Assembly (NCBI GenBank): GCA_003427395.1
Contig: BFEA01000464.1
Coordinates: 162,278 to 202,495 of the forward strand
Reading direction: 5' to 3'
Origin: Chara braunii
Taxonomy: Eukaryota > Streptophyta > Charophyceae > Charales > Characeae
DNA length: 40,218 nucleotides
Notes under the pieces: generated by a model
What the model was told of the DNA's origin: nothing
The model's input: the letters and a program-made list of their open reading frames with translations, nothing else
Database searches by the model: none
Shown: positions 1 to 10,730 of the stretch, piece by piece
Numbering within the stretch: position 1 is the stretch's first letter
Layout of the letters: every line of letters begins with the position of its first letter
Program-made: the position numbers and the translations under genes

Positions 1-1
1 T

Positions 2-51
<50 letters not shown>

Positions 52-52
52 G
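1..52. repeat. (TATC)n microsatellite
   Basis: About a dozen uninterrupted TATC units open the window and run into a TG-rich tail (tgtgtttgtgtatgtgtg). The tract starts at the window edge, so its full length is unknown. From here to about 345 I see no gene. Confidence 0.95.
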
Positions 53-369
53 TGTTTGTGTATGTGTGCGCTCAGAAAACGAGGATGTGACACTTTGAAA
101 GAAAATGTGGCATGCCTCAAAGTAAAAAAATAAAAATAAAAAGGCGAAACATTCACAAAAATTCTTGATTTTAATACCGCTTGGAATGTTGTCGTTGTCT
201 TGGAATCTGTCATCAGTGCACAACAGCGGTGTTGAGTCGACGGGAGGGAGAGGGGGGACGGGGGTGGGGGGAGTGTGAAAGGAACTCATGAATTTCACAC
301 CGAACGCGCATCCTCCATCTGCGATAGGTCTTAAGTGGCATCATTTTGTATTTATCGCACGTAGTTGCA

Positions 370-944
370 ATGGATGGTTCGAGTCACGTGTGTGACTGTG
401 GGCGGCCTTTCATGTCATTCATGTCATTACGGACGATGAACTCACACCGAGCGCGGGCATGTCCGTCCGCTGTGGAAGAGAGGAGCACGGCACAAGAGAT
501 AGTTGGGGAGGTTATCAGTGGACCGTCTAATAGTGGTCCCATTAATCTGGGTTGTGGGGAAAGCGAGGAGGTGAGCCCCCTCCCGATGTGGAAGCAGACT
601 GCGCATCCGAAGAACAACAAGAACAACACAGTGAGGCATTCGAGAGTTCTTGCAAACTTGCGACATTGATTTTCTCATGCAGGGGCGGTGTGGGCATGTC
701 CCAAACTGACGTTGACTGTCTGTTGTCACTCCTCAAGAATCCTAGATTCGACCCAAGAAATATCTCATTTCGTAACAGTCGTGAGTGTCTGACATGGGCA
801 AGCCGCCAGGCAGAGGCTGCAGGGTGGCAAGAGAACAATTTACGCAGTGATGATCGGTCAGAAGAGACGCACGCCATTTTGTGGTACCGCTGTCAGGCGG
901 CCACAAGCAGTGCGCCGCCTGAAATCTACGGTTTTGGGACTTAG
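370..944 (+). pseudogene. Plavaka-type transposase, N-terminal part (zinc finger plus conserved N-domain), frameshifted
   Basis: N-terminal piece of a Plavaka-type (CACTA-related, CMC superfamily) DNA transposase. The ATG at 370 opens a frame reading MDGSSHVCDCGRPF followed by an H-x4-C end (HRARAC), the degenerate C2H2-like finger that begins Plavaka proteins. The frame then changes between about 540 and 600: the finger frame stops at 669, while the frame that stops at 944 reads an acidic linker, then SQTDVDCLLSLLKN, an SFRNSRECL block and ETHAILWYR. That order matches the Plavaka pattern of a helix block followed by an E-x-W/LWYRD motif just before the catalytic domain. The catalytic core is missing directly downstream; it resumes in the same orientation near 4.4 kb. 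Family assignment is by remembered motif order, not by alignment. An intron rather than a frameshift near 550-600 is possible. Confidence 0.6.
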
Positions 945-1760
945 GCGCAAAGACGAGTCTGAGTTTTTACGGTACTCTGGTTAGACCAGGCAGCGGAAAT
1001 TAGGGGAGCTCAGAGCGCCCTTGATTTTGGGCGCGCTGAACCTTACGGGTAACCCTCAAAGATGGCGAGATGGGTGGTCGCACTCGGCACATCAACGGAC
1101 CGTCATTTCTGGCCGTTAAAAGGGTTAGACCCGGATTGGCCTGCCGCGGAGAGGCATCGCGGGAACTGACCTCGCAGCCACATTTTTTGCGGCATACGAC
1201 CGGGGCCGAAATGAGGCCTCAAATTTTTGTCTATTTTAGTACCATAATTAAGGATCGGGAAAAGGGATTACGACCAGTAGGGGAGAAGGGAAAAACATAA
1301 TATCCCTTAATTTCTTTATTTTTTACGGCATTTAATTCAAGGGGGAATACCCTTGTTATTTTATGTTCCTGGCAATGAAATTAAAAACATAGAAAGATAT
1401 TAAAAATGGTAAAAGAGAAAAGAAACAAAAGGAATTCGGTCATTTATTTAAATTTTCTCGAAATTTAATTTTGGGGAACTTACAGATAATTTACTATTTT
1501 TGACAATAGAATTAAGGAAAGGGAAGAATGATGAAAAACGATGAAAGGGACGGGAACCCATGGCTATTGGGAGATTGGCCTAATTTCGCCTCGATTATCC
1601 GCCATCAGCTCTGACTCCGGATTGATCATTTTTCCTGGATTTTAACAAGTTAACACTACGGGCGATGGTCGAGGTTCCCTGCGACGCTTTCCCTGGTGTG
1701 CTTGATTACTAACATTACCGCAGTTGAGATGTTCTGAGAGCAGGAGTCGCATGGACAGCA
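945..1760. other. Non-coding interval, AT-rich in its middle
   Basis: No convincing gene. The short open frame at 1070-1300 has no recognisable domain. From about 1240 to 1560 the base composition drops to AT-rich with A and T runs, unlike the GC-balanced flanks, which suggests a separate insertion. No clear terminal repeats were found. Confidence 0.5.
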
Positions 1761-1824
1761 TGCTGCCTTGGTCGACTATGGTGTTTGGTTCTGTACGGAT
1801 ACGAGGGTCGTTACGGAGTGGCTA

Positions 1825-2300
1825 CGTCCTACGGTGTCTGACGTGCTTCAGGTACGGTATGGGTCCGGTGACAGCTGTTTCACTACGGTGACTTATTTTC
1901 AGGGTTGGGACAGCTGCAGTGATTTATTCTCAGGACCGGGGCCACTACGATAGTTATTCCAGGCGGCAGTTTGTTTTCAGGTCCGGAAACGTTGCGGCAT
2001 TCTATAGCACGTTCGGGACAGGTTATCATGGCATGATTGTACGGGTTCGGCATCCGCATGGCATAACAGCCCGGTACTGGATTTCAGGTTTGGTCAGGTT
2101 CGGTGGCATCGCGGTGTTTCGTTTCAGGTTCGACGCCCTCACGACAGTTTATTTCGGAACCTCTGCGGTGATTTATTTTCAGGTCCGGGATCATTGCGAC
2201 GGTTTACTTCAGGTTCGGTACTATTACCGCGCTGCTGCATCTTGTCGTGTTCGACATGTTTCAGGTACGGTATTGGTTCGGCATTGGCGAGGTACACGCC
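1825..2300. repeat. Degenerate minisatellite with TTTCAGGT(C/T)CGG core
   Basis: Variants of a core resembling TTTCAGGTYCGG recur roughly every 35-60 bp (for example near 1848, 1897, 1976, 2085, 2124, 2178, 2208 and 2267), with shared flanking words such as CGGTGATTTATT and ACTACGGTGAC. Unit lengths vary and copies are diverged, so this is an old array. Short open frames here are by-products of the repeat. From about 2300 to 3260 I see no gene and no strong repeat. Confidence 0.6.
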
Positions 2301-3261
2301 ACAGCATCATTTTCAGACTTGGTACTAGATCGGTATCGACACGGCGCGAGGCACGGGATCCCCGGATGGTTATATCAAGTTCGGCTTCGGTATGATAAGA
2401 ATTACAGCAAGCCTGACTGAGTGATCCGGGTTTGACATTAACAGGTACGGATTGTTGAGATATAACGTCGAGACAAGTTCTAGTTGGCTAGTTCAAGGTT
2501 CGGAATTGGTATGGTGACGCCGCAACTTGATCCATGGGACACCGCAACGGGGTACCACTATTTTCGTGTGTGTACTAGCCTGGGACACTTACGCGCGCTG
2601 ATCCAGCGATCGGTCGGAGATTGCCACATTTGCTCCGGTTCTATGAGACTTGGTACCATCAAACTGCCGGTATACGGGTAGTGTGGCCAGCGGCAGATAG
2701 AAGTGTTAACCTTTAGACATATGCAGACTAAGGGGGGGTTGGCTGCAGAGCTGTTTTTTTTTGGTGGGATTGGGCTCAGCTTGCCTAGCTCAAGGGACTA
2801 CTTCTGCTACCCGAAGATCACTGGTACTGCAGGGTCTGAAGGGCCACGCGGTTTCGCAAGGTACCGTGCGGAAACTGGCAGTACAGGTGGATCCGCATGG
2901 GGGCCCCTGCCCCGACGCCGTGGCCACTACGGGCCTAAGTGCTTAGTCGCTCAGATATCACTGACCCGCTAAAGCCCGTGGCAAGGAGGGGGATATAGGG
3001 GACTATCTCGGCTCGGAACCATTGCGAAACTCGTCGAAGCTGTCTACGCCAGTGGGCTGGAGCTGGTGCCTGGGTACTGTGGACGCCGAGCCTGTTAGAA
3101 AATGAGAGAGTGAAGGAGAGTGACGGGGAAATTTTTATTAATTTATTTATGTATGTATTTGTGGATATTCCACGCACCTACCTGGACGACCGTCTACGGT
3201 AGATCAGGCTAGCGGGAATAGCAGCTACTGACGCACGAAGTAGGAGAGATAAGAAGAAGTT

Positions 3262-3963
3262 TACATCCAGCCATTTTTCACCAATCCGGTAACCAAGCAT
3301 TCCAAGTATAATTGCTGATAGTGGGAACGACCATTTGCATCAATTCTGTAATTGAGCATTCCAAGTATACCCGCTGAGTACGGGAACAACCAGTTTCCCT
3401 GATTCGGTAATCAAGCATTTCAAGTACCCCCAATGATAGCGGGAGCAGCCAGACACATCAATCTGGCAATTGAACACTACTTACATCCCCGCTGCTAGTG
3501 GGGGAGCACGTTTCCAGTGACTTGCCAACCAGGCAACCCGCTGCCAGCGGGAGGGTACATTTCGAGTGAACTGCCAATCAGGCAACCCATTGCCAGCGGG
3601 AGAGGACATTTCAAGTTAACCACCAAGCAGGCAACCCGCTGCTAGCGGGAGAGTACACTTCGAGTAGTCTGTCAGTCGGGCAACCCGCTGCTTGCGGTAG
3701 ACCACATTTCTCATGATCTGCCAATTGGCCAACCCACAGCTGGCTGGGGAGCACATTTCTAGTGAACTGCGAATGAGATAACCCGCGGCCAGCGGGAGAG
3801 TACACTTCAAGTGAACCGCCAATCAGGCAACCCACTGTCAGCGGGGGAGTACATTTCGAGGTGAACTGCCAATCAGGTAAATCGCTGCCAGCGGGGGAGG
3901 GTATTTCAAGTGAACTGCAAATCAGGCAACCCGCTGCCAGCGGGAGAGGACATTTCAAGTGAA
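3262..3963. repeat. 49-bp minisatellite with a palindromic core, about 9-13 units
   Basis: From about 3500 the sequence is a tandem array of 49-50-bp units, each built as CGGGAGAGTACATTTCRAGT, then GAACYGCCAATCAGGCAA, then CCCGCTGCCAG. The junction of consecutive units forms the 15-bp palindrome CCCGCTGCCAGCGGG, so each unit can form a short hairpin. Upstream (3262-3500), about four longer, more diverged units of roughly 59 bp keep the same framework. It sits inside the interval that separates the two halves of the Plavaka transposase. The minus-strand open frames here simply translate the repeat. Confidence 0.85.
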
Positions 3964-4375
3964 CTTATTTTTATTTGTTACTCATTTAAAGTATAATTTA
4001 TTTAATCTCTTCTTTTGAGTTGTACGGGGATACTTGGTTAAGCCTAGAACGCTTGGGAACTTTTGAGTTTGATACAGCGAACTGGGCGTCTGAGCCCGGT
4101 TGAACCCCTAAAGTATGTGAGGCTGATGAGACGGAGAGAGAGTGCAGGGGGTTGGGGGGCCCTACCGCTAAAGGCGAGCGCGAAGAACGACGAATATTTC
4201 TGATTAATTAATCTCATTATAATCCTACAGGCAGCAAGAGTCTTCGGACATGAAACTCATAATGGCCATGCAGCAGGTGAGTGCTGAGGCCATCACCCTG
4301 CTGATTGCCGAGGACCTCGGAGGCGGGCGCGGCGAGTGACAGGCGCCGTTGCCCTTGGCTTCGGCGAACGGTAGG
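3964..4375. other. Interval without recognised gene
   Basis: AT-rich start, then a GA/G-rich stretch (about 4120-4165) and GC-rich DNA leading into the transposase core. The reading frame of the downstream transposase extends back to about 4220 with stops at 4285 and 4372, but I recognise no conserved motif there. Confidence 0.4.
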
Positions 4376-6606
4376 CGACCTTTCCCCGGGTTTCCTCACA
4401 CCGCGACTGGCGCACAACGTTCGCTGACCTTGTATGTGCTGCACTGCACAACGTTGAAACGGTTTCTTGCCTCGAAATAGAACCTTCCGGGGAGGGGATC
4501 AACATATGTTGCTCTGGCACGGGCCAGTTGAGTCACCATGTCCAAAGTGTTATCAGAGCGGACAAAGGTGTGGACACGAATGGTAAAACACGTTATGCCA
4601 GCCCTCTGTCTCTGTATTCAGACAAGACTCATGTAGACGGTCGTCAAAAGCAGTAAGTGTATCCTCTGATGATGTCAATAGCCGATCGCGCATCGGACGC
4701 CACACTCCTTGCGTATCTTTCTGTGCTTCAACACCGACCACGTGACAAGGGCTGGGGTCTGCATTCCACCGCGTTTAGAAAACAGAAAGTTATGATATTG
4801 CATAAAGCGTCGTCAATAGTATTGCGGTTCGTAAAGGAGGCATCCCATGACGACATTATAGTTACAACGTAGAGGTTCGGCGAGATAACAGTCCACCCTT
4901 TTGTCATGAACTATATACAGGACTATCCTGAAAGGTGTGCCCTTGCAACTGTGAAATTCGGTGTTTGTCCAACATGCACAGTGTCCAAAGACGATTTCGA
5001 CGTCATCGCCGATTTCACCAACTGCAGGAGATCGCAGACGCTAGAGAAGTAACTTGCTGCAAACTGCTTCAACAATGGAGGCAACGATATTCGTCGTGCC
5101 GCAAAGGCACGAATGTCAGAATTCGACATGCATAAGCATGTTCAAGAGAACGACCTTTGGGGATTCTACAGGGATCTGCATGGTGACGATCCTCAACTAG
5201 ATTACCATCTCGCTTTGTAACCGGACCGTATGCACACCATTGAATACAGCATTTTCTAGCATATGATAGATGCATTCAAGGCAGCAACTTTTAAGAAGTT
5301 GTCGGATATCGCGCAAACCGAGATATTGCACGAGATGGATGCGAGGTTGCAGAACATCAGTGAGAGATATGTGAGGACATACCCGCAGCTCGTGTTGCCC
5401 GTGGCCACAGGTTGTGATTTCTTTCCAAAGGAAGGACGATTTGAAGCGAAGCAAAATCGGTCTGTTATGACAATTTGCGTGTTTATTATTTGTGATATCA
5501 TCCCGCGTGCATCAGGCAGATCAATTTCCGCTTGTTTCATCAAACTCATGGAAATGTACATACACGTGTTTCGTAAGTCGACCCACACTGCGACTTCTCT
5601 CGATGTATGTGACGCATTGATAGGTGATTTCATAACGAGTATAAAAACGAAGATGGGAAAATATCAAACCTCGGATTGGAAAATTCCGAAGTTGCACGAC
5701 CTTATGCATCTGAGAACATGCATAGAGCGATCCGGTGTCCCCGACACCTTCGCAGCTGATGTGTGGGAACATCATCATCAGAGGTTCTGCAAACAACCAT
5801 ATCTTGCATCGAACAAGCGCAAGGTTGTTTCCCAGATGGTGAATCAAGTCCGACGCTCATTGGCTTTGCACGATGAGATGAAGATTGTGAGAAAACAAAG
5901 AAAGAGGTGGGCAAAAAATTGGTCATCTGTGACAGACTGCATGACCACCGGAATTAATACCCTTGCAGCGCGCAACACAACAACTCTACAACTCCGGTGG
6001 TTCCAGATGGACGGTGTGCATTTGCCGGAGGTGGAGGGTATAAGCAACGCAGCGTTGAGAATACTGAACGAGCTTCCCTGCAGAGACGATTTTTGAGCTG
6101 CGCTCACGACGTTCATGACAAAGAACGGTTGTCAACCTCCATCTGATGACCAAGTGATACACACTCGAAGACACTTGACTATCACCTGCACATACGACGG
6201 GACACAGAGGGGCGCAGGCGTTCAAATGGCAAGAGCTTCACCACAGTTCCATGGGAGAGCCGTGCACAGCGATGTTGCAGTGAGAGGTGGGAATGACAAC
6301 ATATGGTATGCATCAGTAGCCATGTTTTTCGTCATTAACCCTTGCACAGGAGGTGTTGCGGAGATGCACCGGTGTTGTTTTGTGCAATGGTACAAAGAGG
6401 TGGATAGCGAAAGGGAACACACAACATGTTGTAAGAAGTTGCAATGGGAGAAGGTCAACGGTCATCAACACAGTAGCGTTATAACGATTGACACCATGAT
6501 CGAGACCGTTCACATTGTTCCTCGTTTTTGTAAACCACAGTGGGGCTCGAAGAAGCATGCAAAAGAGAGGGAGGACAATTTTTTGTTGAATAGATATATA
6601 CTCTAG
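4376..6606 (+). pseudogene. Plavaka-type transposase, catalytic core and C-terminus, six nonsense codons in one frame
   Basis: One reading frame runs through the whole stretch, interrupted only by point stops: TAA 4654, TAG 4870, TAA 5050, TAA 5218, TAG 5257 and TGA 6094. In order it shows YSDKTHVDG (the D-K-T block of Plavaka cores), VYPLMMSIAD, a DYPERC...CPTC block (DYPEqC..CPkC in the family), PDRMHTIE, a long helical region with PKLHDLMHLRTCI and HHHQRFCKQPYLASNKRKVVSQM (family: PK.H...HY, ...THK.aY..tNKR....QM), and a C-terminal module with CFVQWYK, HIVPRFCKPQWG and NFLLNRYIL. The last three match the usual end of these proteins. Product role: cut-and-paste transposase acting on element ends in the nucleus; this copy cannot make full-length protein. 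The total lack of frameshifts over 2 kb is unusual for such an old-looking copy. The 5' limit is uncertain. Confidence 0.75.
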
Positions 6607-6624
6607 AAGTGTATATAAAATTAC

Positions 6625-6642
6625 AAAAAAAAAAAAAAAACC
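6625..6642 (+). repeat. poly(A) run after the transposase stop
   Basis: An A run of about 17 nt starts some 20 bp after the transposase stop codon, preceded by TATATAAAATTAC. It may be a simple repeat; a retroposed 3' end is less likely because the coding frame is flanked by non-coding DNA on both sides. Confidence 0.7.
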
Positions 6643-6743
6643 AAAATTTCAAAGGCTGAACGTTTTTCCGAGAATAATCTGTGGTGGGCGCAGTCGCAAT
6701 TTTATACTACAGCATGCGCTCAACTTTTGTATTTCTTTTACAC

Positions 6744-6760
6744 AAAGAGAGAGAGAGAGA

Positions 6761-6816
<56 letters not shown>
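6744..6816. repeat. (GA)n microsatellite
   Basis: About 35 GA units with one GGGA interruption near 6764. The Arg-Glu and Leu-Ser open frames across it are translations of the repeat, not genes. Between 6606 and 7500 I see no other supported gene. Confidence 0.95.
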
Positions 6817-6818
<2 letters not shown>

Positions 6819-7193
6819 CGTTTGAACGACAATAGTAATTTTGTAAAGATGAAGTTCAAATATCGGTGGATTTTTAAAGCGGCGAGACTGTATTTCAGAC
6901 TGGCACGATCGTGCAAGATGGAACAACACGGTTGTGAAACTGTTTTTTTTCGCACAGACTAGGTTGTGTTACACCGTTGCATAGCTTCTATGTCATCTTA
7001 CACAGCAATGTAGAGAAAGGTGCATCAAAGCAGTGTGTATGACGAAGGTAACTTCATAGTTGACTACTGCGTGCACATGTATGGTGAACGTGGACTGAAG
7101 AAGTGGCTGGTGGCACGCACTAGCCAACCTATGTCTATAGTTGTGTACGATAAGAGATCATGACGTCACAGGAAACTGTCATTCTGCCTCGCA

Positions 7194-7196
<3 letters not shown>

Positions 7197-7235
<39 letters not shown>

Positions 7236-7237
7236 AC
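7197..7237. repeat. (CT)n microsatellite
   Basis: About 20 CT units with one TGT interruption. It lies between the transposase and the Ulp1-type protease of the same putative element. Confidence 0.95.
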
Positions 7238-7512
7238 ATATTGTCGAAAGACTTACCACTAAAGTCGAGTAATTGACAAGATGTGTGTCATGACCATGTG
7301 ACTGCCATGTGGACAGAAAATGTTGAGGTCGAGGTAACGCCAGAACGACACTATGCACTGGAAGAAGTGGCAAGACAGCAAGCGAAAAAATCAGCGTTTT
7401 CAGGAATTGTGGAGAAGGCGATTTAGACTGACACTGCAACCTTTGTCCATCAGCCGTGACATCTGTTGTATGACGAAGAATGAGAGGTATTCAGATGAGC
7501 GAATTTTAGAAA

Positions 7513-8763
7513 ATGAACGAGGGGGTAAATGGCAAGGGTTGTATCATGGGCTCAAAAGCGATGGACAGTTCAGAAACAGCAAGGAATGACGAACAATCAT
7601 GTGGACCAAGTGTCACCGAACCGTTGCTCCCATTGAGCAGTGAGAGATCAGTGAAGCGATGGAAGAGGATACTGGAGGACCCGTGGTATGCGGAAATGTA
7701 CCAGATGATGACCACAAATGACGTCCAATATCCTCAGATGGTGCATGAACCTTTGTTCAGTATTGCAGGGGGCAATTGATCGAGAGGTATGGCTGCAGAG
7801 GCTGGGAAGAAGCCCGAGAGGGTGGACGAGAAACACTTGTTCCCGTTCATGTGGAAATCAAGAAGACACGCCATAACGATAACGAAACGGGACGTATTGC
7901 GATTGGGTGCGATGCAGTGGCTGAACGGCGCCGTAATCGATATATACTTACAGTCCGTCTTTGAAGAATATTTCCCTGCACAAGACAACACGACACTTTA
8001 TGTTTGCACAACTTTCTGGCATCCCGTAGTCATCGCCAATCAGAAGGATTATGTCGCGAAAGCAGGATGGCAGGAGCGGATCAAGAGTAGACCTGCAAAG
8101 TTGCGTCGAATAGGCAATGAACTGCGAACGACAACTGTGGTTCTCATCCCTGTGAATCACAAAAACCATTGGAAATTGCTCTTGATACTGAATGTCGGTC
8201 GGTGTTTTGCAGTCACGGAGGACAATGATAGTCAGAAACGACCTGTTGCAATCGTCATGGATTCCTTTCAACAGAGCGGTCGACAGGAATGGAAGGCGTT
8301 GCGCACATTTTTGTGGTATGAATACCTCAACGAGGCAGACAAAGCAAGGGTGTTGACTCCCGATACCGTGGACACGTCGTGGGTGACATGCAAAGATCTA
8401 CCTGGATCTAACATAGTATATGTGGAATGTTCGCAACAGACCAATACGTCGGACTGTGGTGTTTTCGTTTGTTGCGTGGCAACTAAATTGATGCGAAAGC
8501 TAGCAAACGCGACTAAGGGAACGAAGATAACCGCAAAATACATAACAAAAGTTGTTAGCGTGATGGAGGTCAACGAACGAACGGTCGAGAAATTTCGTCA
8601 GTCAATGGTACAGCGGTTTGCGCAGTGTGCTGCAGTAGCAAAAAACACGTTATTCGTTAAAATAGGACATTATACTGTGTCCTCTTTCCAACGAATTAAT
8701 TTTTGGTTGCAGCCTAAGCAACGCAGGCATGCCCATCCAGGGGTTGGGATCCTTACTTGTTGA
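7513..8763 (+). pseudogene. Ulp1/SENP-type (peptidase C48) cysteine protease, one internal TGA
   Basis: SUMO/ubiquitin-like-specific protease domain. From the ATG at 7789 (324 codons) it shows LGAMQWLNGAVIDIYLQ (the WLnd.vI substrate-recognition block), IPVNHKNHW with catalytic His127, AIVMDSF with Asp158, and QTNTSDCGVF with oxyanion Gln217 and nucleophile Cys223, so the full catalytic set is present. The same frame continues upstream to an ATG at 7513 across one TGA (7777-7779); whether 7789 is the natural start or the protein once began upstream is open. The tail after about residue 285 runs into direct repeats and is probably not native. C48 proteases are known as passenger genes of plant MULE and CACTA elements; lying 1.2 kb downstream of the Plavaka transposase on the same strand, it fits that role. 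From ATG 7789 the catalytic domain could still be made. Confidence 0.8.
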
Positions 8764-9145
8764 ACATCAAAAACCCGCCACCACATGCAGAAGCGTGCTG
8801 AGATCCATTCTTGTGAAACTTCATAAATGAAATCCCAAATGTGAAAGTGTGTTGGGATCCTTACTTGTTGAACATCAAAAACATGTTGGTGATCCTGTGG
8901 GGAAGTGTGTTGGGATCCATGTGTGAAACAAACAACGATTGGCACGCCAAACGGAACCCTGTGCGAAACTGTGCTGTGATCCTAACTTGTCAAACTTCAA
9001 TTTCATAAATGTGATGAAAAACACAATTACTATATTGTGACACTGTCCTCTTTCTTACGAATTCATTTTTGACTGCAGTGTTTGTACATGGGCATGCCCG
9101 CCTAGTCGCCCCAAATGCGAAAGTTTGCTGACATCCATAGTTGTT
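8659..9145. repeat. Diverged direct duplications at the Ulp1 3' end
   Basis: A segment starting GGACATTATACTGTGTCC and continuing through CAACGAATTAATTTTT...GCAGGCATGCCC (8665-8735) is repeated in diverged form at about 9030-9105. Inside it, TTGGGATCCTTACTTGTTGA followed by ACATCAAAAAC occurs at 8744 and 8852, with further partial copies near 8911 and 8976 (period about 65-108 bp). The protease C-terminus runs into the first copy. From about 9146 to 9590 there is AT-rich DNA with a short duplicated CAGAATTCG(G/A)AACATGGAACA (about 9342 and 9379) and no gene. Confidence 0.6.
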
Positions 9146-9593
9146 GAACTTTTGTAAACAAAATTAGCAATGTAATTAGATTAATTTAGATTAAATTGTG
9201 CTCCATCGCGATGAATATCCGCATTTCAAATGGTTATGCAAAGAAGGTTCGGGCATCCACTGACCAATTTCATATTAGATGAGATTTCTCATTCATCCAC
9301 CAACCAGTTTCACAATCATGTTTACACTTCCAGTTGAACAGAATTCGAAACATGGAACACAATACTTCAACTTGAACAGAATTCGGAACATGGAACATTA
9401 CGTGGTATAGATTACAAAACTCATACATGACGCAGGACATGCATTGAGCTTACCGTAGATAATGCAAACTCGGAACGATAAAAGAAAGCAATGCCTCTGG
9501 CAGAAGGACAGTTGAATAATGTCTCGATTTACGAAATTTAACGATCAACGAATGGAACACCTTAAAAAAAAGTTCCGAAGTCAATCAAATTCA

Positions 9594-10376
9594 TCAAAGA
9601 CAATGATGTTCTAAGACACATGATGCTAATTGTCGTCTAAGAAGCGGAATATCTTTACAAGAGAACCGGAAAGGCGGTCGATCTCCATGTTGCAACAACG
9701 TCGCATACATTAACATGAACACACCACAGCTTGCTCCATCCACTTGTCTCGGAACTCCATCCACCACAACATTTCCCACCATGAACTTTCAATTCCTACC
9801 CGACTGCCTATGTGATGTTTGACGTTCCAAATACTGCACAATCAACCCGAAAACACTAAGGGAAAAACTAGAATCAGCTACAATGCGAGGAAAATAATCA
9901 AAAATTTCGAGAACATCATCTCTCATGTTGACGGAAACGAGGATCCAGTGATCATCATCTTTGTGGACAGGAACGAAAATAATATCGTAACGAAGCAAAT
10001 CTACGTATTTAGCCCACCTTTGCACCCCACCGTGTCCTTGAAGTCGCAGTTTACTGAAGAAGAACGAATTAAAGCTGAAGACTTGAGGGCCTGAAGAGAT
10101 GTCACGTGACCCACATGCGGTCGACCCCAACAACGCCATATAGAAATTGACCACCTCATCATTCACCCTGCCGTTGACATGCATGCGGGTGAGGAGATCT
10201 TTTGCTGCAATCCGAAATTGACCATTGCCCAGTATAGAGAGAATAGTGTTAGACGGCACCGAGCCTTGTACAATGTCATCGAAAACCCGCAAGCTCAGAG
10301 ACGCAATCGTCGCAGCGAAACTTTTCCCGCGTGCTGCACTTGTTGCCCGCACTGCACAACATCGAGCAAAAGACAC
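9594..10376 (-). pseudogene. Second Ulp1/SENP-type cysteine protease, interrupted by a single in-frame TGA
   Basis: Canonical SENP-like C48 domain, clearly different from the one at 7.8-8.8 kb. Reading from 10376 down: VNDEVVNFYMALL (substrate-groove block), FNSFFFSKL, VQRWAKYVDLLRYDIIFVPV, HKDDDHWILV with catalytic His143, EIFDYF with Asp160, then a TGA at 9791-9789, and in the same frame RQVDGASCGVFMLMY with Gln211 and Cys217. No base is lost around the stop, so a single nonsense mutation cuts the protein just before its nucleophile. The first codon at 10376 is GTG, so the true start must lie upstream or be lost. Orientation is opposite to the Plavaka/Ulp1 unit and the same as the ParB/methyltransferase-like region, so it may belong with that block. 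Confidence 0.75.
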
Positions 10377-10730
10377 GTGGTGTAGTGAGAAATGGAGTTC
10401 TAGACATTGTCCCCCGGTGCATGACGCGTTGCTAAGTACTTCTCATACATGGCCTGACCCCTACTCACAGATCGTGGATATGTCCCTTTGTCTGGGGCAA
10501 GAAGGGAAAGACATTCCTCAATGGCAACGGTGTACTCCTTCTTCCCGATCTTGACATCAACCCCTGATGCCTTTAACATATCCTTGTGTTTTTAACTCAA
10601 CTCGGGGACTTTCTGCAATATGTGCTCTGGATATTTGGAGGACCTCCGTGTTCGAGACGACACCACCCCTGTACAACAGAAGAAAGACAAAACGAAAAAT
10701 GAGAACCATACATTCGTACAGACGCAATAG
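10377..10730. other. Interval upstream of the minus-strand Ulp1
   Basis: No recognised domain in any frame. It may hold the 5' part of the minus-strand Ulp1 gene, but no start codon or splice site can be defended. Confidence 0.4.

Noticed and set aside
3500-3963. CRISPR-like array (regular palindromic repeats)
   Set aside because: The whole 49-bp unit is repeated, with no unique spacers, in a eukaryotic transposon context and without cas genes.
4110-4150. CTGATGAGACGG as a second hammerhead core
   Set aside because: No stem II closing strand and no GAAA follow at the required distance.
4654-5259. Alternative genetic code (TAA/TAG read as an amino acid) to explain stops in the transposase
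   Set aside because: TGA, TAG and TAA all occur as interruptions in several unrelated genes here, while gag ends normally; mutational decay is simpler.
6738-6962. ORFs over the (GA)n tract
   Set aside because: Arg-Glu and Leu-Ser repeats from a microsatellite.
9789-9791. TGA as selenocysteine in the minus-strand Ulp1
   Set aside because: The stop is not at a catalytic Cys position (that Cys is present downstream as TGC/TGT), and no SECIS-like hairpin was recognised.
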